In this document: one piece after another, positions 54,678 to 59,886 of the stretch
How positions within the stretch are numbered: position 1 is the first letter of the stretch
How the letters are laid out: every line of letters starts with the position of its first letter
Assembly: GCA_030447745.1 (NCBI GenBank)
Contig: JAUJOH010000001.1
Span: forward strand, 301,139-361,024
Source: Chloroflexota bacterium
Lineage (GTDB): Bacteria; Chloroflexota; Limnocylindria; Limnocylindrales; CSP1-4
Direction: 5' to 3'
Length of the DNA: 59,886 bases
The notes under the pieces: generated by a model
What the model saw: the letters and a program-made list of their open reading frames with translations, nothing else
Databases searched by the model: none
Told to the model about the DNA's origin: nothing
Translations under genes and position numbers: made by a program

Positions 54678-55282
54678 GCGATCTCGCCCTCCAGCTCCTC
54701 CCCGCCCCTGCTCCGCTCGTACGCCGTCTCGAAGCGACGATCCCCCTCGAGGTGACCGCGAAGGCTCCGGAGGGCGTAGTGCAGGCGGGACTTGACGGTG
54801 CCGAGGCGGACGTCGAGGAACGACGCCGTCTCCTGGAGGGAGAGCCCGTGGAGGTAATACAGGACCACGACGCTGCGGTGCTTGGGAGGCAGCGCCGCGA
54901 TGCCGTCACGGACGATCGCGCGCAACTCCAGCTGCTCGGCACGCTCGTCCGGCTCGATCGCACCGTCGCGCAGGTGGGCCACGTTGTTCTCGCCGATCGG
55001 CTCCGCCTTGAGGCGCCGTCGGTCGAGGCGCGAGTAGCACAGGTTGAGCGCGACGCGGTGGAGCCAGGGCGCGGGCGACACGTCCGTCAGGAGCGTGTGG
55101 CGATGGCGCCAGGCGCGGGCGAACGTGTCCTGGAGCACCTCCTCCGCGGCCTGGCGGTCGCCGGTCAGCCCGTAGGCCGTCCGGTAGACGAGGGTCCGGT
55201 GGCGCCCGAACAGGAGCGCGAAGGCATCGAGGTCGTCCGCCTGGATCCGGCGGATCAGCTCGGCGTCGTTGGAGCGCGTCAG
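54674..55282 (-). CDS. ECF-family RNA polymerase sigma factor, start not resolved
   Basis: Region 2 is LIRRIQADDLDAFALLFGRHRTLVYRTAYGLTGDRQAAEEVLQDTFARAWRH, region 4 is GIAALPPKHRSVVVLYYLHGLSLQETASFLDVRLGTVKSRLHYALRSLRGHL. The first ATG/GTG/TTG in frame (GTG 55138) lies after region 2.1, so it cannot be the true start. The coding frame continues upstream without any ATG, GTG or TTG. I mark from CTG 55282 (202 residues). An ATG at 55338, behind a TATATC box, is in another frame, which suggests a one-base error between 55285 and 55338. Cotranscribed with its anti-sigma factor. Confidence 0.8.
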   Translation of the reverse strand: MTRSNDAELIRRIQADDLDAFALLFGRHRTLVYRTAYGLTGDRQAAEEVLQDTFARAWRHRHTLLTDVSPAPWLHRVALNLCYSRLDRRRLKAEPIGENNVAHLRDGAIEPDERAEQLELRAIVRDGIAALPPKHRSVVVLYYLHGLSLQETASFLDVRLGTVKSRLHYALRSLRGHLEGDRRFETAYERSRGGEELEGEIA

Positions 55283-55436
55283 GTCGGCCGTGTCAGGCTC
55301 CGCATCTGGAGCGCGCTCGGCGCGGCCGAGACGTGCATCGACTTGGTCCGATATATCCCAATACGGGGCCGCGAGGCGAGAGGTTCACCGATCGGGACGT
55401 CCGGCGCAAGCGCGCGCTCGGGCCCGGCCGCCGCGG

Positions 55437-56936
55437 TCAGTCGGGACACGGCATCACGCCGCCCGCGCTCGGGCGCCAGCGGAGGTTCGGCTGGCGCGCG
55501 GCCGTCGTCTCGTCCAGCCGCCGCACCGGCGCATGCCGCGGGGCGTCTCGAACCCGCTGCGGCTCGCTCTGGGCCTCGGCCGCGATGGCGATCAGGGCAT
55601 CCGCGAAGGCGTCGAGCGTCTCGACCGACTCCGTCTCCGTCGGCTCGATCAGCATCCCCTCCTCGACGATCAGCGGAAAGTAGATCGTCGGCGGGTGAAA
55701 GCCGTGGTCGATGAGCCGCTTGGCAATGTCCAGCGTGCGGATACCGGTACGCCGCCTGATCGAGGCGGCGGACGCGACGAACTCGTGCTTGCACGCCCGG
55801 TCGTAGGGCAGGTCGTACGCGTCGCGGAGGCGGTGCTTCAGGTAGTTCGCGGCCAGGACCGCGTCGTCGCTCACCTCGCGCAACCCGGTACCGCCGTGGG
55901 CCCGGATGTAGGCATACGCGCGCACGAGGACACCGGTGTTCCCGACGAAGCTGCGCAGCCGCCCGATCGAGGTCGCGCGCTCGCCGGCCCGCTCCAGCCG
56001 GAACGACCCGTCCGCCTCGCGCAGCACGCGCGGCTCGGGAAGGTACGGTACCAGGCGCTCGCCCACCCCGACCGGCCCGGCGCCCGGGCCGCCACCGCCG
56101 TGCGGCGTGCTGAACGTCTTGTGGACGTTGAAGTGCATGACGTCGAAGCCCGCCTCGCCTGGCTTGAACCGGCCGAGGATCGCGTTCAGGTTGGCGCCGT
56201 CCATGTAGGCCAGCGCCCCGGCCGCGTGGACGGCGTCGAGCAACTCGCCGATCCGCTCCTCGAACAGCCCGAGCGTCGACGGGTTCGTGATCATCACCGC
56301 GGCTGTCCGCGGGCCGAGGGCGGCCCGGAACGCGTCGACGTCGACCCCGCCATCCGGTGCCGAAGGGACCGTCACGGTCCGGAGGCCGGCCATCGTGGCG
56401 GTCGCGGGATTGGTGCCGTGCGACGAGTCGGGGACGAGGACGTCCGTCCGATCCGTGTCGCCGCCAGCGTGGTGATAGGCGCGGATCATCAGGATCCCGG
56501 TCAGCTCACCCTGGGCTCCGGCGGCGGGCTGGAGCGTCACGGCCCGCATGCCGCCGATCTCGGCTAGCGCGCCCTCTAGCTCCCAGAGCAGCCGGAGCGT
56601 CCCCTGCGCCACCGCGTCGGGGGCGAGCGGATGGAGCGCCGCGAAGCCGGCCAGCCGGGCCGCCCACTCGTTGAGCTTCGGGTTGAACTTCATGGTGCAC
56701 GAGCCAAGCGGGTAGAAGCCCGTGTCGACGGCGTAGTTGAGCTGGCTCAGGTTGACGTAGTGGCGCACCACCTCCGGCTCGTTGAGCTCAGGCAGCGCGG
56801 GCGGCTCGCGTCGCCGCGCGGGACCGGGCAGCCGATCGAGCGCGTCCTGGGGCGGATGCGGGATCTTGCCGTCGCCGCGACCCGGCCGCGAGCGCTCGAA
56901 GAGGCTCGGCTGGAGCCGCTCGCCGACGACGCCCAT
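55437..56936 (-). CDS. gcvPB: Glycine decarboxylase P-protein subunit 2
   Basis: The catalytic half of the two-subunit P-protein, which decarboxylates glycine and passes the aminomethyl group to the lipoyl arm of GcvH. PLP lysine is Lys273 in MHFNVHKTFSTPHGGGGPG. Other marks: FYPLGSCTMKFNPKLNEW, LQPAAGAQGELTGILMIRAYH, SSHGTNPATATMAG and DGANLNAILG. 499 residues, with a short Arg-rich C-terminal end. Start ATG shares a base with the gcvPA stop (TGATG). Confidence 0.96.
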   Translation of the reverse strand: MGVVGERLQPSLFERSRPGRGDGKIPHPPQDALDRLPGPARRREPPALPELNEPEVVRHYVNLSQLNYAVDTGFYPLGSCTMKFNPKLNEWAARLAGFAALHPLAPDAVAQGTLRLLWELEGALAEIGGMRAVTLQPAAGAQGELTGILMIRAYHHAGGDTDRTDVLVPDSSHGTNPATATMAGLRTVTVPSAPDGGVDVDAFRAALGPRTAAVMITNPSTLGLFEERIGELLDAVHAAGALAYMDGANLNAILGRFKPGEAGFDVMHFNVHKTFSTPHGGGGPGAGPVGVGERLVPYLPEPRVLREADGSFRLERAGERATSIGRLRSFVGNTGVLVRAYAYIRAHGGTGLREVSDDAVLAANYLKHRLRDAYDLPYDRACKHEFVASAASIRRRTGIRTLDIAKRLIDHGFHPPTIYFPLIVEEGMLIEPTETESVETLDAFADALIAIAAEAQSEPQRVRDAPRHAPVRRLDETTAARQPNLRWRPSAGGVMPCPD

Positions 56937-58342
56937 CAGCGCGACCTCGCGCCGACGGGGACGCGGCCGTCCGTCGCTGCGCTCGCCGCCAGCTCCGCGT
57001 GGAGCGCCTCGCCGAAGCGGGCGATCTCGTCCGGTGTCGTCAGCTCCGTCGCGCAGACGAGCAGCCCATCCTCAAGCCCGCGCTCGTCCGGGAGCACGGC
57101 GGCGAGCGGCAGCCCGGCCAGGATGCCGCGGTCGAGCAGCCGTCGGTGAACGGCCCTGGCATCCGGCACGCGGACCGCGAACTCGTTCAGGTACGGCCCC
57201 GGATGCAGCCGGAATGCGCCGGCCGCGGCGAGCGCGGACTCGAGCTCCGCGGCTCGCTGCGCGCCCCACGCCGCCACGTCCCGGAGACCGTGCGGTCCGA
57301 TCGACGCCAGCCAGATCGAGGCGGCCAGCGCCAGGAGTGCCTGGTTGGTGCAGATGTTGCTGGCCGCCCGGTCGCGCCGGATGTCCTGCTCGCGCGCGCG
57401 AAGCGTCATGACGTACGCCCGCCGCCCGTCGACGTCCGTCGTCAGGCCCACGAGGCGGCCCGGGATCTGCCGGACGAGTGCGTCGGTCGCGGCGAGGATG
57501 CCGAGGTACGGGCCGCCGTACTGGGCGGGGATCCCCATGGGCTGCCCTTCGCCGGCCGCCACGTCCGCCCCGTACTCGCCGGGCGGCGCGAGGACCGCCA
57601 GGGAGACGGGCTCCACGACGGCCACGAACAGCGCGCCCGCGGCGTGGGCGAGCTCGCCGATCCGGTCCATCGGCTCGAACAGCCCGAGGAAGTTCGGTTG
57701 TGCCGCGACGACGCCGGCGACCGGGCGGTCGCGGTCGGCGAGGAGCCGCTCGAGCGCCGCGAGGTCGAGCGTGCCCGCCTCGTCGCCCGAGGCGGCCATC
57801 GGGATCTCGTCCACCTCGAGGCGGGCGCCGAAGTACGTCCGGAGCGTCGCCCGGTAGTGCGGGTGGACGGCCGCCGACACGAGCACCCGCGCACGCCGGG
57901 TCTGCCGGCACGTCATGAGCGCCGCCTCCGCCGTCGCCGACGCGCCGTCGTAGTGCGACGCGGACACGACGGGCAGCCCGGTCAGCTCCGCCATCAGCGA
58001 CTGGTATTCGTAGACGCTCTGCAGGGTTCCCTGGGAGATCTCCGGCTGGTACGGCGTGTACGCCGTGTACCACTCTCCGCGGAGCAGGATCTGGTCGACG
58101 GCGGGCGGGCTCCAGTGCCGGTAGACGCCGGCGCCGAGGAACGACGCGAGGTCTGTCCGATTCTCCGCGGCAAGCGCGGCGAGGTGGACGGACAGCTGCA
58201 GCTCCGGCTCGGGCGGCGGCAAGCGCAGCTCGGACGCCTGAAGGTGGGCCGGGATGTCGTCGAAGAGCCGGTCGACGGAGTCGATCCCGAGCGCCGCGAG
58301 CATCCGCGCCCGGTCGTCCCCCGTGTGCGGGCCGTACGGCAC
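56936..58342 (-). CDS. gcvPA: Glycine decarboxylase P-protein subunit 1
   Basis: The non-catalytic-lysine half of the two-subunit P-protein. RMLAALGIDSVDRLFDDIPAHL begins the protein; SFLGAGVYRHWSPPAVDQIL, WYTAYTPYQPEISQGTLQSVYEYQSL, YDGASATAEAALM, QPNFLGLFEPMD and IPAQYGGPYLGILA are family motifs. 468 residues, GTG start two bases after the gcvH stop. Intact. Two-subunit P-proteins are usual in Chloroflexota, Firmicutes and archaea. Confidence 0.96.
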   Translation of the reverse strand: MPYGPHTGDDRARMLAALGIDSVDRLFDDIPAHLQASELRLPPPEPELQLSVHLAALAAENRTDLASFLGAGVYRHWSPPAVDQILLRGEWYTAYTPYQPEISQGTLQSVYEYQSLMAELTGLPVVSASHYDGASATAEAALMTCRQTRRARVLVSAAVHPHYRATLRTYFGARLEVDEIPMAASGDEAGTLDLAALERLLADRDRPVAGVVAAQPNFLGLFEPMDRIGELAHAAGALFVAVVEPVSLAVLAPPGEYGADVAAGEGQPMGIPAQYGGPYLGILAATDALVRQIPGRLVGLTTDVDGRRAYVMTLRAREQDIRRDRAASNICTNQALLALAASIWLASIGPHGLRDVAAWGAQRAAELESALAAAGAFRLHPGPYLNEFAVRVPDARAVHRRLLDRGILAGLPLAAVLPDERGLEDGLLVCATELTTPDEIARFGEALHAELAASAATDGRVPVGARSR

Positions 58343-58344
58343 GT

Positions 58345-58728
58345 TCAGGCCTCGGTCGTCAGCTGCTCGTAGGCGGCCGCGTCGAGCAGCTCGCCGACCT
58401 GCGTCGCGTCGGCGATCAGCAGGCGCAGCATCCAGCCGGCTCCGTACGGCTCCTCGTTGACGAGCTCCGGCCGGCCGGCCAGCTCCGCGTTGGCCTCGAC
58501 CACCTCACCGGAAAGCGGCGCGAACAGGTCGCTCACCGCCTTCACGGACTCGACGACGCCGAACGTGCCGAACTGCTCGAGCGTCTGCCCCGCCTCGGGG
58601 AGCTCCACGAACACGACGTCGCCCAGCTGCCCTGCCGCGTACTCCGTGATCCCGACCGTCGCCTCCTCACCGTCGACCCGGACCCACTCGTGGTCCTTGG
58701 TGTAGCGCAGTTCGGCGGGAACCGGCAT
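58345..58728 (-). CDS. gcvH: Glycine cleavage system H protein
   Basis: The lipoyl carrier of the system. 127 residues: LRYTKDHEWVRVDGEEATVGITEYAAGQLGDVVFVELPE, and Lys63 in GVVESVKAVSDLFAPLSGEV is the lipoylation site. AGGAGG lies 11 bases before the ATG. 69 bases after the gcvT stop. Confidence 0.97.
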   Translation of the reverse strand: MPVPAELRYTKDHEWVRVDGEEATVGITEYAAGQLGDVVFVELPEAGQTLEQFGTFGVVESVKAVSDLFAPLSGEVVEANAELAGRPELVNEEPYGAGWMLRLLIADATQVGELLDAAAYEQLTTEA

Positions 58729-58797
58729 CGGGCGTTGCTCCTCCTGTCCGACGGCTCGCAGGTCTCGCCGCGGCTCGCTCCGGACCGCCGTCCGGCG

Positions 58798-59886
58798 TTA
58801 TCGCGTCCGGCGATAGAACGGCAGGGCCACGACTTCCGCTGCGACGCGTCGCCCGCGGATCTCGACCTCGACGATCGTACCCGGTTCCCCGTCGCCGGGC
58901 GCGACGTAGGCCATCGCGATCGGAGCGCCGACCGTCGGCGAGTAGGTGCCGCTGGTGACGACGCCCGTCTGGCGATCGCCGACGTGGATCGGGTGGCCGT
59001 GCCGCGCGATCCCGCGGCCGCGGACGATCAGGCCGACGAGCCGCCGCCCCGGCCCGTCGCGGGCGACTCGCTCGAGCGCGGTCCGGCCGACGAAATCGCC
59101 GTCCTTGTCGAGCTTCACGACACGACCGAGGCCGGCCTCGTACGGGTTCGTCTGGCGGTCGAGCTCGTTGCCGTACAGGGGCATGCCCGCCTCCAGTCGG
59201 AGGGTGTCCCGGGCGCCCAGGCCGATGGGGCTGACGCCCGCCGCCCGACCGGCGTCGCTCAGCGCGTCCCACAGGGCCTCTGCCCGTCCCCACTCGACGA
59301 ACAGCTCGAAGCCGTCCTCGCCGGTGTAGCCGGTCCGCGCGATCAGCGCCGGCACACCCGCCACCTGCCCCTCGAGGATGGCGTAGTAGCGGAGCGCGGT
59401 CAGGTCTGCGTCCGTGAGAGGACCGAGGATCGGCGCCGCCCGAGGTCCCTGGACGGCGACGAGGGCGGTGGCCAGCGCGCGGTCGTCGAGAATCGCCCGG
59501 AAGCCCTCGATCCGCTCGGCCAGCGCATCGCTCACGACCTGCGCGTTGGACGCGTTGGCGACCACGAGAAAGCGTTCCGCGGCGACGTGGTAGACGATCA
59601 GGTCGTCGATGATCCCGCCGTCCGGCTGGCAGATCATCGAGTAGTGCGCGCGGCCCAGCGGCAGTTGCGGCGGGTCCGTCACGAGCGCCCGCGCCAGCGC
59701 CTCGCCGGCCTGCGGTCCCTCGACGAACAGCTCGCCCATGTGCGAGAGGTCGAACAGTCCCGCTCGCTCGCGCACGGCGCGGTGCTCCTCGACGATGCCG
59801 GTGTACTGGACGGGCATCAGCCAGCCGCTGAACTCGATCAGCCGGGCGCCGAGCGCCCGGTGGACCTCGGCGAGCGGAGTCGTGTG
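58798..59886 (-). CDS. gcvT: Glycine cleavage system T protein (5' end outside the window)
   Basis: Aminomethyltransferase that releases ammonia from the H-protein arm and makes 5,10-methylene-THF. At the edge the frame reads TTPLAEVHRALGARLIEFSGWLMPVQYTGIVEEH, so only the first few residues are missing. RAGLFDLSHMGELFVEG, LIARTGYTGEDGFELFV, LGARDTLRLEAGMPLYGNELD and GVVTSGTYSPTVGAPIAMAYV are typical. 362 codons are present before the stop. First gene of the gcvT-gcvH-gcvPA-gcvPB operon; any glycine riboswitch would be beyond the edge. Confidence 0.96.
   Translation of the reverse strand, partial: HTTPLAEVHRALGARLIEFSGWLMPVQYTGIVEEHRAVRERAGLFDLSHMGELFVEGPQAGEALARALVTDPPQLPLGRAHYSMICQPDGGIIDDLIVYHVAAERFLVVANASNAQVVSDALAERIEGFRAILDDRALATALVAVQGPRAAPILGPLTDADLTALRYYAILEGQVAGVPALIARTGYTGEDGFELFVEWGRAEALWDALSDAGRAAGVSPIGLGARDTLRLEAGMPLYGNELDRQTNPYEAGLGRVVKLDKDGDFVGRTALERVARDGPGRRLVGLIVRGRGIARHGHPIHVGDRQTGVVTSGTYSPTVGAPIAMAYVAPGDGEPGTIVEVEIRGRRVAAEVVALPFYRRTR

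Noticed and set aside
58798-59886. Glycine riboswitch of the gcv operon
   Set aside because: It would lie upstream of gcvT, beyond the right edge; nothing in the gcvT-gcvH gap resembles one.

Overview
The window is very GC-rich bacterial chromosome, with almost all genes packed into long co-directional operons whose neighbours overlap by 1 to 8 bases. The gene set suggests a Chloroflexota-type organism (possibly the Limnocylindria/Ellin6529 side): small-type PurL with separate PurS and PurQ, ECF sigma/anti-sigma pairs, Asp/Glu-tRNA amidotransferase, two-subunit glycine decarboxylase and several peptide ABC transporters. This assignment is an inference from gene style, not from a marker phylogeny. 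The sequence has the look of a draft metagenomic assembly, because several essential genes carry single-base indels or a stop.

Layout. 0.5-5.6 kb (minus): gatC-gatA-aminotransferase-gatB-small membrane protein. 5.6-6.4 kb (plus): a broken GNAT gene. 6.5-12.6 kb (minus): pcrA, an FMN-dependent alpha-hydroxy-acid dehydrogenase and ligA. 12.8-13.7 kb: a LppX/LprG-like lipoprotein. 14.0-16.3 kb: groES-groEL behind a perfect CIRCE operator. 16.4-19.3 kb: metG, a VOC protein, tatD. 19.5-33.0 kb: a ten-gene purine operon in transcription order purA-purD-purB-purC-purS-purQ-purL-purF-purM-purNH, behind a structured leader. 33.4-35 kb: ssb (plus) and two PRC-barrel proteins (minus). 35.2-37.9 kb: a nitrilase-type glutaminase, nadE and rsmI. 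38.2-46.6 kb (plus): a peptide ABC transporter locus with a circularly permuted substrate-binding protein, an internal tandem duplication and many frameshifts. 47.5-53.9 kb (minus): a second, intact peptide ABC operon. 54.1-55.3 kb: an ECF sigma factor and its zinc-finger anti-sigma factor. 55.4 kb to the end: glycine cleavage operon gcvT-gcvH-gcvPA-gcvPB, with gcvT running off the right edge.

How it works together. The purine operon encodes every de novo step from PRPP to IMP and on to adenylosuccinate, except AIR carboxylation (no PurE or PurK here). Glycine cleavage supplies one-carbon units that the PurN and PurH transformylases use. The nitrilase plus the short NadE amount to a split glutamine-dependent NAD synthetase; NAD is also the LigA cofactor. 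The two oligopeptide importers are convergent neighbours. Several genes (gatC, the GNAT gene, ligA, pcrA, the nitrilase) have a TANNNT -10 element 6-7 bases before the start codon, which implies leaderless transcripts.

Most unusual points: the permuted solute-binding protein and the 2.3-kb tandem duplication beside it, the PurN-PurH fusion, the structured purA leader, the departure of MetRS from the HIGH signature, and the clustering of indels in one transporter locus while its neighbour is intact.
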